Below, piece by piece: positions 11,130 to 22,014 of a DNA stretch of 64,000 nt. Position 1 is the stretch's first letter. Each line of letters opens with the position of its first letter. A program made the translations under genes and the position numbers. The notes beneath the pieces were generated by a model. The model ran no database searches. It saw nothing but the letters and a program-made list of their open reading frames with translations, and was not told the origin of the DNA. Source of the DNA: Anthoceros angustus (lineage: Eukaryota > Streptophyta > Anthocerotopsida > Anthocerotales > Anthocerotaceae); the NCBI GenBank assembly GCA_010909165.1, contig MU008178.1, forward strand, positions 632,369 to 696,368, read 5' to 3'.

Positions 11130-12089
11130 GTCAAGAAGGAAGGCACAGATACCAGTGGAGAGAAGGAAGATGGAGGAAAGGTGGCAAACAGGGGAGTGTC
11201 ACCGTCAAGTGATGCCGGAGGCAACGTAGATGGTGGGGGAACCTGGATGTGTGATGGCATTGTCACCGACAAGGCGTATCACACGACCGTGTCTAAAAGC
11301 GTGAGTCACCGAGCCGACGTTGGAGTCGCCAAGATGGGTGGACCGGTGATGGTCAATCGAACAAAAGAGGAAATTGGTCTTCCCACCTTTGTAGCCTAGC
11401 ATTTACAGGGTCCTCTGCCGTTAAAGTGGTAATTGAGGTCACTGGATAGGTCTAGGAAGTTGTGGAGGAACCCCGAAAACAATGGTGTTGGTCAAAGAGT
11501 CACCAAGTGACGTCGGCCGCTTTAGTTTAGAGGCACATGTTTGTATTGCACGCAAGACGCATATGTTCATATCACTTGAAAGACGACATGTTCGTAGTTA
11601 AAGCCAATGACATCGGTGGCAACAAAGTGAAAGGGATAGAGGACGCTTGAAGTGTCCAAAATTCCAATTAATTTGTCAATAAAATCAAACATATATATAT
11701 GCAAGGTATGAGAGTGAGTAAGGGTTAGCACATACATATTAGTACATAAACAAGTCTTGAAGCCTATATACGTATATACGATACAAAGGAGGTACATATA
11801 AGTACACTAATATAATATAAGTCCACTAATATAATATAAGTATATCAAGGATGTGTACATATATATGTACACATACTTACATATGCAAAGGATATGCAAA
11901 GGAGGTAAAATAGGAAGAGAAGGATACCCCGGGAGATAGAGGTCCTTGTTACAATCATATTACAAGAGGAAGAGGGGAAGAGTATAAAATGGTTGTGATA
12001 GGGGAGCTCCTTCTCACAGTCATGATGGAGGAGAAGAAGTAAAAGAGTATAAAAAGGGTGTGATAAGGGGAGCAATAACTAGCAGGGTG
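11130..12089. other. Unannotated interior of the 6.1-kb element
   Basis: No gene recognised. It includes an AT-rich stretch (11690-11880) with a repeated CACTAATATAATATAAGT unit and a GAGAGGAGGAGAAG-type purine tract near 11890-12080. Confidence 0.5.
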
Positions 12090-12540
12090 AGGTGAGAGGA
12101 GAGAGACCAAGCATTGTGTTAAGATGGTGTGAGAAGGTGGATAAGAAATTGACACCTTGAACACCAAGCCACCAAAGAGTGTTGCAATTTTGAAGTGGTA
12201 CATGAAGTGAGAGACCAAGCATTGTGTTAGGATGGTGGGAGAAGGAAGAGAAAAAATTGACCAAGTGAACACCAGGTCATCAAAACGTGTTGCAAGTTGG
12301 AAGTGTTACATAAAATTGCAACAACGACTGTAACAAGGGCAAGTGGGAAATTATTAACAATGCTTGTGAGAGAGGGGTGTCCATAAGGGTGAGGTGGGAA
12401 GAGAGAGTGCAAGGTTCGTGTTAAGATGGTTGCACTAAACGGGGACAGAACTGACAAACTTAATACCAAGCCTCCAAAACATGTTGCAATGTGGAGGTGT
12501 AACAAAAAATTGCAACATCGACTGTAACATAGGTGCCCTT
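12090..12540. repeat. Right subterminal repeat region of the 6.1-kb element
   Basis: Repeated AAGCATTGTGTTAAGATGG, ACACCAAGCCACCAAA, GTGTTGCAATTT and AATTGCAACA...ACTGTAACA units with 110-130-bp larger periodicity, ending at the right inverted repeat. Confidence 0.75.
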
Positions 12541-13460
12541 TTCTAGTAGGGAGATAATGTGAATGGAGTTCCTTTGTTTGTGTTTGGGGGTCCAAAGTAT
12601 ACACAGGGAGAATATAACAAGATAGTGAACTACAACAGGTTACCAGATTTCCGGAAGTATGCATTGACTTTCAATAGACTCATGAAGATGTTAATGATGG
12701 CCCAATTGAGTACCTCGATGGGCATGTTGCATATGGGAATGTGGCAGATATATGAATAGTAGTAGTGGAAATATCGCAATCAAGCAAAATTGCATATGGG
12801 AAGAAAGGTCGGATGGGCATGAGCTACTAAGTGACGCACCATCTTGATTGGATTTGCACTTGGGCGTGAGGACCATTAATGCCGGGAAGAGTTGTTTGTT
12901 GATTACAATTGGTATAACCCCAACCATTTGAAGCCAAAAGGAAGGCCGTGCGTGAAGAGTACATAGACACATTAAATTACGCATGATGGAGTGGAAGAAA
13001 TTGAAGGCAAAGTTGATGCACGAGGATGTGGAATAGTTTTTGTTGTAGGATGTAGAAGAGTTGATGTTGAGGGTCTTGTACCTTGTGTATATTGACTATA
13101 TCTGCAACAAAACAATTAGTATATATTGTCCTGACTTGACTTCTTAACCTTTTTAGTTTTGCATGTTGTTCAATATTTCCTTAATAATAGTGGTTATACT
13201 AAAGTTATTAAATTATAATATAATTTATTCTATATAGTACTACAATATTTTATATACTATTTATTTTGTGCGTGTGATTGAATAATCAGATTGAAGAGGA
13301 ACAAGATTTTATTGAGGTTGATGATCATTTTGAGGTTGATGAATTTTTTCGCAGTTAAGTTAAGTTCAGTTGCTTGCTTGTTTTATGTACTACACTCTAT
13401 TCTTCTATGAATATATATATAACAATGTAATTACTTAATACGTAATTGATCTGCATCTAT

Positions 13461-13566
13461 TACATATTTTGTTATGGTATCAGAGCCATGCTAGGTGTAG
13501 ATTGCATTCATGTTACATATTTTGTTATGGTATCAGAGCCATGCTAGGTGTAGATTGCATTCATGT
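13461..13566 (+). repeat. 53-bp tandem duplication carrying the primer-binding site
   Basis: TACATATTTTGTTATGGTAT and the following CAGAGCCATGCTAGG begin at 13461 and again at 13514. The tRNA-Met-complementary TGGTATCAGAGC therefore occurs at 13475 and at 13528. Both copies are intact. Confidence 0.9.
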
Positions 13567-13842
13567 GAATGCACATTAAATTCTGCACATGTAGATGTGC
13601 ATATATATATATTTTTGTGTTTGTTTCTTGATTAGAAAATAGGTTCTAATAAGAAATAAAGAAAATGTTCAAGAAACCAAATTGTAGTTTGCTTTTTTGA
13701 TTTTTATTTAGAAAGATTTTGCATTTCTAGGAGTTCCCTAGTGCACCGTTGTCGATTGCCAAGGCAATTTGACACCGTGTACACTAGAACGATCGCCAAA
13801 AGTGGCAAAAATTCTTTATAAAATCATAATAGAAATTACAAT

Positions 13843-14600
13843 ATGCTTGAAGCATTTCTAAACACAAAATTGTGGCCAAATGAATGGCCAATCAATTGGA
13901 TGGGCAGCAATGGCAGCCACGCCCTGCTGAGCGAGTTCCACAACAGAATCGCCTCAGAGGGCAAGGCGCATAACAAAGCACACGATTGCGTAATCGCTTC
14001 ACCAATCGACTCAAGAATGGACTCAACACAAAATCAACTCAGATTTTGCGCTGGAACTAAGGGAGTCCTTCAATATTATAATTGAGACCTCTTCCCGAAC
14101 AACGCCATCTTGCTTGCCCTCCACCTAGAAACCCTAACAATCTCTATAATGCGTGTTCAGCGAGCATTTGATGGCAATGGTCACCCCAGAGGTTTCCTGA
14201 CCACACATGTCGCACCACACACAAGTGTTACACATTTGAATGCTCGAAGCACACCAGCAACATGTCGATAGGAGATTTCAAACAATCAGCCACAGACTTG
14301 CTGCTGCTAGTGTAGACTTGCGAGATCTAACAGAGAAGATAGAACATTTGGATTATAAACTGCTTACCTTGTTGAAACCTGCCTTGCTTGCAAACCCTGT
14401 ATTCAGAGGTGTTGCATGTAAGAAGGCAAGTAAAACAGATAGGTTTCATTTGTTTAACACTCCAAATTCATGTCCTTCTTGCTCTACCTACGCATTCAAC
14501 AAATGGGAGATTAGGAAACAAAGGATTGATAACAAAGTTTGTGTCTTTTCGTTCCTGAATCATCAGCCCTGTTGACCTGCACATGTTAGGTCAGACAGGA
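13843..14600 (+). other. Copia leader, possible gag 5' part
   Basis: Frames of 80 codons (13843-14085) and 111 codons (14240-14575) are open but I see no gag signature in them. This may be leader sequence or a decayed gag N-terminus. Confidence 0.3.
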
Positions 14601-14639
14601 TCATTAAATAAACAGCCATATTAATCCTAACGTTTAGGA

Positions 14640-15722
14640 AGGACTAACGGCAGTCCTAAACATGGCTGACTCGAGCAATTCGAGTGGTGATGCATTCAAG
14701 GAAAAAGACTGGTTTGGGGGGACAGACATGATATGGGTAATGCGGATGCGTGGATCATTGCAACACAAGCGTGGAAATCGTGAAAGGGGAAGACTTGTTT
14801 CTCTAACTGCATTCACTCGATTCCACTCCTTCAATTGCTGAAAAGAAATTGCAGGATGCTTGACCGCTGATGAACTGCTCAAGACCTCATTAGGAGCGCC
14901 TAACCTCGACATGTTGAGACAGACCTGGATGCAAAACTGCAGCTGAGATTTGGTCCAGACTTCAAGACCTATTCGCAGGAACCACTTCAACGAGTCGATG
15001 ACAAAGACGCAATCTTCGAATCGCAAAATGAGAGATGATATTGAGAAACATCTTGGACATTTTAGATCAATGGTGTCTAAACTTGAGAGTGCTTCTCAAG
15101 AAAAGCCAGGATGACTTGCTCACATGCATTTCATGATGTCTCCGCCGAGTCGTGGTCACACTTTGTCACCTCCTACAATGCCTCGCACCTTCAAGGACAG
15201 AAGATAGCTAAGGCTGCAGGAGTTACATTACCCCCAACAACGTTTTCAGAGTTAGTGGGAGCTCTTCTTCAGGAAGAGGCAACAAGAGGGACAGGCAAGC
15301 GTGCTGGCAAGCAGCAGGCCCTGTACACCACCAACAAAGGAAAGGGCGTAAAGCCCAACTTCAGAGGTAAACTACATACCTCGGGTGCTAGCAACTCCCA
15401 GAGAGCTACTACACAAAAGAAGCCCAAGAAGGCTGGAAAATGCCACTGGTGCCAGATTCCAGGCCATTCGAAGAATGATTGTCGAAAGAAGCAGTCAGGA
15501 GTACCTCGCAAGGATGGTAACTCCACTTCTCAGACACATGTTGTGGTGACAAAACAAGGCTCTCCTTCAACCCTAACAGTAGGGAACAGGAAGTTTACTC
15601 GTCCTCTTGCAAACCCCACATGTCTGTCAGCAAATACTCAAGGCAAGCCCACACAAGAATGGTTCCTTGATACAGGTGCAACAATATACATTTGTTTCGA
15701 TAGAAACTCATTCACAATTGAC
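14640..15722 (+). pseudogene. gag: Copia gag (UBN2-type), zinc knuckle and protease
   Basis: Decayed gag is readable in several frames from about 14670 (AFKEKDW, ADELLKTSLGAPNLDMLRQT, MRDDIEKHLGHFRSMVSKLE), matching the UBN2-type capsid region. A 204-codon frame (15111-15725) then carries a basic linker and the nucleic-acid-binding CCHC knuckle CHWCQIPGHSKNDC (15441-15482). After that comes the retropepsin active site FLDTGAT (15663-15683), where Asp-Thr-Gly is the catalytic triplet. The frame ends at a TAG at 15723-15725 just after the active site, so the polyprotein is broken. Confidence 0.8.
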
Positions 15723-15870
15723 TAGTTAAAGACCAGCTTTGTTTACCTAGGTGACGATAGCTCACTTGTGTCCCTGTGCATCAAGATGAAAATCCCGCCT
15801 TGTGCATCACGATCCTACCGATGACGATATCATGTGCCTGAAATGACAAGGAACCTAATTTCGTTCGAAG

Positions 15871-17008
15871 TTGAACATGGATAATAACAACCACATTCTC
15901 TTCACTCCAACAGAATGTAGGATTATAGATGCTTTTGATCATCGTAAAGTCCTAGCTTATGGGTCATCCGACCATGATCTTTCATTGCACACTCACATTA
16001 GTAATGCCAAAGCCAACTTAACTTCCAAGTCGTCAGAGACAGCTGCAAAGCAGGAAGAAAAAGCTAGGTTATGGCATATACGCCTAGGTCACCCTCACAG
16101 CACTAAGTTGCAGAAACTAGCTGCTAGTGACCTGTACAGTGATGGAAACATTGGACGTTTGCCATCCTTACCTCTCTGTGAAGCTTGTGTCGCCCTAAAC
16201 GCCATCATGTTTCAAGAACAAGGCTCCTCACCGGCTTAAGTTCTTGAGCTTGTGCACACCGACATGTGGGCCACTGGGCCACCCCTCAATTGGTGGTGAT
16301 ACTTCCTCACATTCACATGACAAGACAAGATTTGTCATTGCTTACATTTTGAAAGCTAAGAGGAATGCTATCCTGCTCAAAGACTATATGAAACTTGGCA
16401 GAGGTGGACGAAAAACTGAAAACTCTACGCTCGACAATGGTGGTGAATTCACATCAAACGAATTTCAAGCCTATTGCAAGGACGAAGGGATAGGAAGACA
16501 ACTTACAGTTGTTTACACCCCGCAACAGAATGGTGTTGCTGAGCGCTTGAACCTAACTCTGCAGGAGATGGTTTCATCTATGCTCCATCAAGCCTCATTG
16601 CCACTATCCCATCGGGTCAAGCCCTTATGATACCGTATTTACGAAACAAAGTTGCCTACAACTAGAATCGACCCCTTTGAAGCTTTGCAGTAAGCCACCT
16701 ATCCTACATCTTCGATTTTTGGATGTATCGCTTACGCCTTCATCCCTAAGGCCAAGAGAACAAAGTTAGCTGCTAAGGCCAAGAAATATCTTATGATAGG
16801 ATACACTGAAGGTATAAAAGCTTACAAGCTCTATGACGTACCTCAGAAGAAGGTGGTCTATGCACGCAGTGTGACCTTTGATGAAGGTCGAACTTGGCAG
16901 CAAGTGGGAGCTACTCTCCCTCAGGAGGACCTTGACCTTTCTGTCTTGTCTGATGTCACCGTTTTTGTTGATTCTGCCCTTGAGGAGATTGCTCCCCGCA
17001 GGGGATGA
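15871..17008 (+). pseudogene. int: Copia integrase
   Basis: GAG-pre-integrase: ARLWHIRLGHPHSTKLQKLA followed by LPLCEACVAL, giving the H-x3-H...C-x2-C zinc site (16060-16200). Core: HTDMW (first Asp, near 16258), LDNGGEFTSNEFQ (second Asp, near 16432) and QQNGVAERLN (Glu, near 16540), so the DDE triad is present but spread over two frames. The C-terminal domain follows at 16720-17000 (KKYLMIGYTEGIKAYKLYD, VVYARSVTFDEG). Shifts lie near 16240 and 16625-16720. The enzyme would insert element cDNA; here it cannot be translated whole. Confidence 0.85.
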
Positions 17009-17223
17009 ACAAAGACCATGATGAGCAGAGTGCAGTGAAGTCGATTTTGTCAACACTTGCAAAGAAGAACCTCCGCCCACCACGACCTTCTACCTCCACT
17101 TCCGACCTTCGATTGATGATGTTGAGGATTGATCCTTCCGACAAAGGCTGCGGTTGAACCTCGAACTTCACTTTGAACCCTCGAAATTCCACCACACCGA
17201 AAGGCCAAGCTTCTCATAAGAAA

Positions 17224-18345
17224 CACTACAAGGAGGGGCTACCTTTTGCTAAATGGGTCTAAGTTTAGTTAGAGGAAACTACAACACTCTTATACTCAAA
17301 GCCTGTAAGTTTTTGAACATTTACAACAAGGGTTCCTAACTAATATGATGTGGCATGGATTTTACAAGGGGTTTGTTGACATGGCATGTTGACACGAATT
17401 TTACAACGGGATTTGTTGACATGGCATGTTGACACAAATTTTACAACGGGGTTTGTTGACATGGCTTGCTCGTTGTACATGACGTTGTTAATTGTGCATA
17501 AACTCTTTTGATTTAGAAAACTATGGGGGTTATTTGTTAATAAAACTACATTTTGTTGAATTTATAATGACGTGCATAAAGGATGTTGTAAAACGTACTT
17601 GTAAAAGACGTTGTAAACCATGTTTGTTGTAGATGGTTGTAAATTGTGCAAGACTTGATTTTTGGAATAATACCATTTATTGGAATATCTATGAATAGAT
17701 TTATTATTTGCTGATGTGGCAAGTTCGTTGCAAATGATGTTGTAAATATGTTTCTCTGGATTTATGTTAGTTATGGGATTATCTTTTTTTTTTTGTATTT
17801 ACTGACGTGTCACATGCATTGTAGCTATGGTTGTAAAACGCATGAAAACCATTTTATATAAATATCTATAAATAAATTTATTATTTGCTGACATGGCAAG
17901 CTCATTGCAAATATCATTGTAAAATGGTTTCTCCAATTTATGTTATATTATTGGATTATTCATTTTTATTGTATATTTATCGACGTGTCACATGCATTGT
18001 AGCTATGGTTGTAAAATGCACAAGCCAGCCAATATCCATGAATAAATATATTATTTGCTGATGTGGCATGTTGTTTAAATGCCGTTGTAAAATTTTGGAA
18101 GAGACCTTTTCCTTATTTATGTAATTTATGAGGTTATATATTAGTAAGATTATAAGATGTGGCATGCTTTTAAAATGTTGTAAATATGTGGAAGAGACCT
18201 TTTCTGATTTATGTCATTTATGAGGCTATATATTAGTGAAATTGTATGTGGCATGTTCATTGCAAATACATTGTAAAATGTTATACAAATTTATCGATTT
18301 ATAAATAGTGCCAGCGCATTGTAAATGTCGGTGTAAGAATTTTCC
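17224..18345. repeat. CACTA-like terminus and GTTGTAAA/TTTACAAC repeat region
   Basis: The sequence switches abruptly from Copia spacer to CACTACAAGGAGGGGCTACC at 17224, a typical CACTA-superfamily end. Behind it lies a field of short motifs: TTTTACAACGGG, GTTGACATGGCATGTTGAC, GACGTTGTAAA. There is also a larger degenerate unit of about 170-180 bp (TTTATTATTTGCTGAYRTGGC at about 17700, 17878 and 18047). No matching right end (CCCCTCCTTGTAGTG) is present in the window, so the element is truncated or the end has diverged. Confidence 0.55.
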
Positions 18346-19345
18346 TAGCCAAGTTGTCAAAAACGAGGCGTGCATCTTGGCATACAGGTCCACCAGGGAA
18401 GCGCCCACAAGTACGTTATCCAAATGTCGTCTTTGCACAAGCTGTGAGTGCAGCTACCTGCCCTTCTGTAAGGCACCAACGCTTGCACATACCTTCAAAA
18501 GGCAAGCAAAAGTAACCTCATCAGCCACAAGTAGGCCCTCCTGTTGCATTTGCCCATACAAAAATAGCGCCTCTTGACCAAGCCCTTCGTCCATACCCAA
18601 AGAATCGTGCATTCAAGTCACCACATCCTTTGGGCTCAAGCATTGAAAAACTTGATGCGCATCTTCTACGCCACACTTTGCCTACATGTCCACCGCAAGT
18701 GCCCACAAGTGTGTTATCTAGTCTCTCCACAACTGGAGTGCTCTCAGTAAGGCACTTGCGCTTGCACTTGCCTCTAAGGCAAGCAAAGGTAACATGGTTG
18801 CCCACAATCGTGCCCTCCTTCTCCATTTGTCCATGAACAAGCGCCTCTTGGCCAAGCCCATGATTTGCATACCCAACTATCGTCCGTCCATGTCACGACA
18901 TCCTTTCGCCTAACCTATCGAAAACCGTGTGCCTCTTCCACCACTACGTTATACATGTCCAGACAGTTGGCAATAAACAAGTTCGGTGGAATGTCACTGT
19001 GCAACATATCATGCTGCACTTTTCTGCTAGATTCCGTGTCCACAAAGCAAATGCACAAGCTTGAAGGGCTGCTACAAAGATGTGGGCATCCGCCTTCACA
19101 CCAGCGACACATCGCATAGTAAAGTTGTATCGCCTCATTAGGCTCCCCATGTGTAGCATGTGCGGAGATTATTGAAAACCACATGAAGGGATTTGGTTGC
19201 CCACCCTCGTAGCCTACCTCCGGATACATACATCCGCAAGATATGGTTCCCCAAGTATGTGATGATTGCACAAGTTTGATGTGAGATCATGAACGCGCAT
19301 CCCACAACCATGTCCTTCTTATCTCGCACAAAGTTTTAGCACGAT
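18345..19345 (-). pseudogene. PPR-repeat gene remnant, copy 1
   Basis: The minus strand shows canonical plant PPR phrases in several frames: GNHVTFACLRGKCKRKCLTE and ERLDNTLVGTCGGHVGKVW (degraded LDNTLVGTALVDMYAKCG-type), then FSMLEP. Farther down are HATHGEPNEAIQLYYAM and HSDIPPNLFIANCLDMYNVV. About four to five 35-residue motifs of P/L/S type are represented. PPR proteins bind organellar RNA base by base and direct editing, splicing or stability. Reading frames change every 20-60 codons, so no protein could be made as written. The segment shares a block with the copy at 22.9 kb. Confidence 0.75.
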
Positions 19346-19437
19346 ATATAAGATGGTGAGGAATAGAATAGTCTATCTACGCTAGATTTTCTGAGCTCCA
19401 ACGGCCTCGCAGAAGCTTTCCCTACTCACATAACGCG

Positions 19438-19629
19438 ATGGTTACAGTGTCACGACTCCCATATCCAATCCGCACACCTCCTGTGCTCAGCTTTGCCGAG
19501 AGCTCGACTTGGAAGGAGAAGCACAATGACCCACCGCATATTCAAAGAAACAAGCTTCTCATCCAACAAGTCGGCTTGAACATGTTGTTTAACCCGAGGA
19601 CCTCACGGACTCCTTGCAGAATGTCGTGA
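19438..19629 (+). other. Short open frame, no family recognised
   Basis: 63 codons, MVTVSRLPYPIRTPPV...; located in the part of copy 1 that is missing from copy 2. Not called as a gene. Confidence 0.2.
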
Positions 19630-19769
19630 GCGAGAGCTCCTCTTACCTCGCCTAGTTTCCCACGCACAAGAGGGAGTCCTAGGAAGTGGTGATGGGAGGA
19701 CGGTTACTTGGTGTGGTCACACGGTGAAGCGGCAGCTCAAGTCCGCTACGAGTCCGAGTCCTATCTATT

Positions 19770-20045
19770 CAAATAGGTAGGACTCAAGTCCTTGGTCTTT
19801 GGGGTTTGGGAAGAGCAGACTCAAGTCCTTGGTCTTGGGTTTGAATGATGTTCCTTGGTCCTTGGGAAAAGTAGTAGATAGAAGCCTATTTCGAGTCCTT
19901 GGTCTTGGGTCGGAAGGATGTTCCTTGGTCCTTGGGAAAATGGTATGTAGATAGAAACCTAGTCCTTGGTCTTGGGTTTCGGAAGGATGTTCCTTGGTCC
20001 TTGGGAAAAGTAGCATGTAGATAGAAACCTATTTCGAGGGCCGAG
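19770..20045. repeat. Tandem array, about 65-77-bp unit
   Basis: Unit: AGTCCTTGGTCTTGGGTTTC, GGAAGGATGTTCCTTGGTCC, then TTGGGAAAAGTAGCATGTAG and ATAGAAACCTATTTCG. About four copies begin near 19770, 19817, 19892 and 19959. One copy survives at 23727-23800 beside the second PPR remnant. Confidence 0.85.
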
Positions 20046-20125
20046 GAAGGCAACTTCCTTGAACCATGGGAATTCGCTTTTCTAGATATTGCATGTAGGG
20101 CTATATATGCATGTTAGGTAGATCA

Positions 20126-21652
20126 GGGGTAAAATTGGCCGACTCATCAAGGGCCGTCGGGACATGTATACAATCTCGCTACTCCATGGTCGGAGTAGTG
20201 AGTTCAACCTAGGCCGTGGAGTATACGAAAAATTTTATAGCAACTGCGAATCTAGGTAGAATCCTAGTGTACTTCCTTTGGATTGCGCGCAATTCCAATG
20301 GAGATACACTAGGACAAGCCTGATTGTGCTATATAAAGATTTGTAATACAATGATATGCGAGTTCTTGCATATTAGCAAGACAAAGTCGGGCCTAATGAA
20401 ATGGCCAATCCAGAGCGCCAAGATGGCCCTACCGAGCTAATTTCTAATAGACGCAATAGGTATAGAGTTTCGATAGGCCTTCACTTGCGATAATCTACAT
20501 AGTATGTAATGCTGAAAAACCAATCTAGAGGGATTTCACGAAGCATGGTTAGTCGTAACATCCGAAATGTAGAGGCATGTTGAAATGTTGAAATGTCAAA
20601 TGATCTGGAAGAGGTTGAAGGACTGATGCGGAAAATGTCATTAGTGTAATGGCGATTGAGGTGATTCCACCGAAAAACACATAGGAGTATTTAGATCCTT
20701 AGTGCTAAGGTTGAAGGATCCTCGGTGACCTTCCGAGTGAAGAGGAGCTCACACTTTGACTCCTCATCTCACTTCCGAATCTTGATCTCACTTCGAGCTC
20801 AAACACGATCCCAAACGCAGAAGGTTAGTCAAGCAACCGGAGTATGTGCCTACACAAGAAAACCTCAGAGATTAACGAAAGCTCTTTCAAAAGAGCGCGA
20901 GAAGCATGTTCGAGGTCCGGGGTTAGAGAGTCCGGAACTTTCCTATCTAACCCTAACTAGCCTACATGCCACTACCTAATCCCACTGACTGGCCGTCTGG
21001 GAGGACTCTTCCTTTGGATTCTCTCGAGTCGGAGGACCTGGAGGCCTCAGAGCATCGGAGTCCTCACCGCACATGTAATCTTCAGGAGGAGATCCTCCTC
21101 AATCCTCAAGAGATCCCGTCAAGACACAAAGCAATTAGATAGCTTTAGAGCGAGTGGGAGTAGGAGGCGAGATGAAGCAAAACCCGTGTCACTTGAGCGG
21201 CTTACAACATGACCGAACAGAGTCAGAATTCACGACTCTGATCCGCTTCATGACTGCACAAGATGCTTGCATCGACATAGATAGGAGAGCTTGCTGCACG
21301 TGCCTAGGCTCACAATCTTCACATCCTTATCGGGGTTACCTCGAGGGAAATTGAGGCCGTGAGGGCCTCACCTCCCTCCGTCAGACATAGCCTCGCCCAC
21401 GTGTCAGAGGCCCCGAGCTCCCTCTTGCGGGAGGGGGGGCACGCGTGGGAGAAATTGTGGAAGCTAAGCCGCAATGGAGGACCTCCCATGTCCTCCGCGA
21501 TTATGGCCTCGCCTAGTCCTCAAGACCGTGCAGCTGTGAGGGCGCTCCGCTTTGGTCGGCTCGAGCTTCCCGCAGGAAGTGTCGCCGGGTCCCTGCAGCA
21601 GCAGAGGCGTTGTCCTAGCCGCCTTGCTTGCCGCAGCGCCTAGGGAGTCCCG
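20126..21652. other. LTR-like or regulatory sequence, no gene recognised
   Basis: 20130-20400 has the look of a retrotransposon LTR: CTATATAAAG at 20329-20338 followed 10 bp later by TTGTAATACAATG, a TATA and transcript-end pattern. No partner copy or primer-binding site is seen. Frames at 20725-20979 and 21359-21643 are GC-rich and unassigned. Confidence 0.3.
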
Positions 21653-21901
21653 GTGGCGGGGTTCGCATCCTTAGAGGAGGACGACATCTCGACTGTTACG
21701 CTCCACAACCCTTCTCCAATTGCAGAGCGTGAAGATGAAGAAGAGGAATATAACGCACTGGTGAGGACTGGTTTCACGCACGCAATATATACCGCGAGGA
21801 GCGGGGCGAACGCACAACGCAATGCATCTGCAGTTTTCACCCGACTCCATCCTACAAGGACCGGAGATGATCCGTTGTTGGAGCATCACTTTCCAAAATG
21901 A
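21653..21901 (+). CDS. Hypothetical 82-aa frame
   Basis: VAGFASLEEDDISTVTLHNP, an acidic run EREDEEEEYNALVRTG, then a basic tail. The composition is protein-like and differs from neighbouring repeats, but there is no recognisable domain and no upstream exon. Confidence 0.25.
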   Translation: MAGFASLEEDDISTVTLHNPSPIAEREDEEEEYNALVRTGFTHAIYTARSGANAQRNASAVFTRLHPTRTGDDPLLEHHFPK

Positions 21902-22014
21902 TCAACAAGTGGGAGTGAAGAGGTATACCCAAACACACCTCTCGTCCATCACACCTCCTCCCAGCTTCTCGACGGCCACCTCCTCAAATCAAGACAAAGA
22001 TTAATTGTTGAACG

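Larger units (their letters stand above)
6419..12551. mobile_element. Non-autonomous CACTA-type DNA transposon, 6.1 kb
   Basis: The terminal inverted repeats are 29 bp: 6419-6447 begins CCCTACTAGAAATGGCAGCC, and the reverse complement of 12523-12551 begins CCCTACTAGAAAAGGGCACC; both end ATGTTACA. A 3-bp duplication, AGA, flanks them (6416-6418 and 12552-12554). The outer sequence is one base from the canonical CACTACTAGAAA. A 3-bp duplication plus dense subterminal motifs (TGTTGCAAT, TGTAACACTT, TGTTAAGATG, both orientations) at 6440-6700 and 12090-12540 fits the CACTA/EnSpm superfamily. No transposase is recognisable, so mobility would depend on an element elsewhere. The interior carries an 1.8-kb tandem duplication and a minus-strand ORF. 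Confidence 0.85.
6074..13358 (+). pseudogene. SET-domain gene split by a transposon
   Basis: An exon opens after an acceptor (TTTTTTTATAG) at about 6073: WKEFVFACYNKCNEEDTWLC, then a one-base shift near 6210, then REWGMWEKGPIPINKSF and EATNPAMGLGLFSMEKIVV. GLGLF is the usual start of a SET lysine-methyltransferase fold. The frame resumes at 12555 with NVNGVPLFVFGGPKYTQGEY, DGPIEYLDGHVAYGNVAD, SSSGNIAIKQNCIWEERSDG and, after a shift, INAG...ELFVDYNWYNP. That last part is the C-terminal SET signature (GEEL-x-DY-type). Lys-rich sequence to about 13075 is followed by a GTATATT donor, and the acceptor ATAATCAG leads to a 23-codon acidic last exon (13290-13358, ending EVDEFFRS). The transposon (6419-12551) sits inside the SET exon; bridging it across one AGA keeps the frame. 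At least four other small shifts or stops are present. Substrate unknown. Confidence 0.7.
13440..17223 (+). mobile_element. Truncated Copia (Ty1) retrotransposon
   Basis: A primer-binding site complementary to plant initiator tRNA-Met (TGGTATCAGAGC at 13475-13486) marks the start of the internal region. Downstream in order are gag, zinc knuckle, protease, GAG-pre-integrase, integrase core and the integrase C-terminal domain. This order (integrase before reverse transcriptase) is diagnostic of Copia. Reverse transcriptase and RNase H are missing: the Ser/Pro-rich spacer that normally precedes them (PPRPSTSTSDLR near 17080) stops at a CACTA-like terminus at 17224. The 5' LTR must lie left of 13475 but I could not fix its start. 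AT-rich sequence at 13359-13474, right after the SET gene, is the candidate 3' part of that LTR. Confidence 0.85.
18633..20125. repeat. Segmental duplication, copy 1 (pairs with 22952-23897)
   Basis: From CTCAAGCATTGAAAAACTTG to GGCTATATATGCATGTTAGG the block matches 22952-23897 except that copy 2 lacks roughly 19385-19960. Offset is about 4.3 kb. Differences are again mostly short gaps. Confidence 0.85.

Noticed and set aside
20126-20420. Retrotransposon LTR
   Set aside because: Only a TATA and transcript-end-like layout supports it; no partner LTR, primer-binding site or coding region was found.
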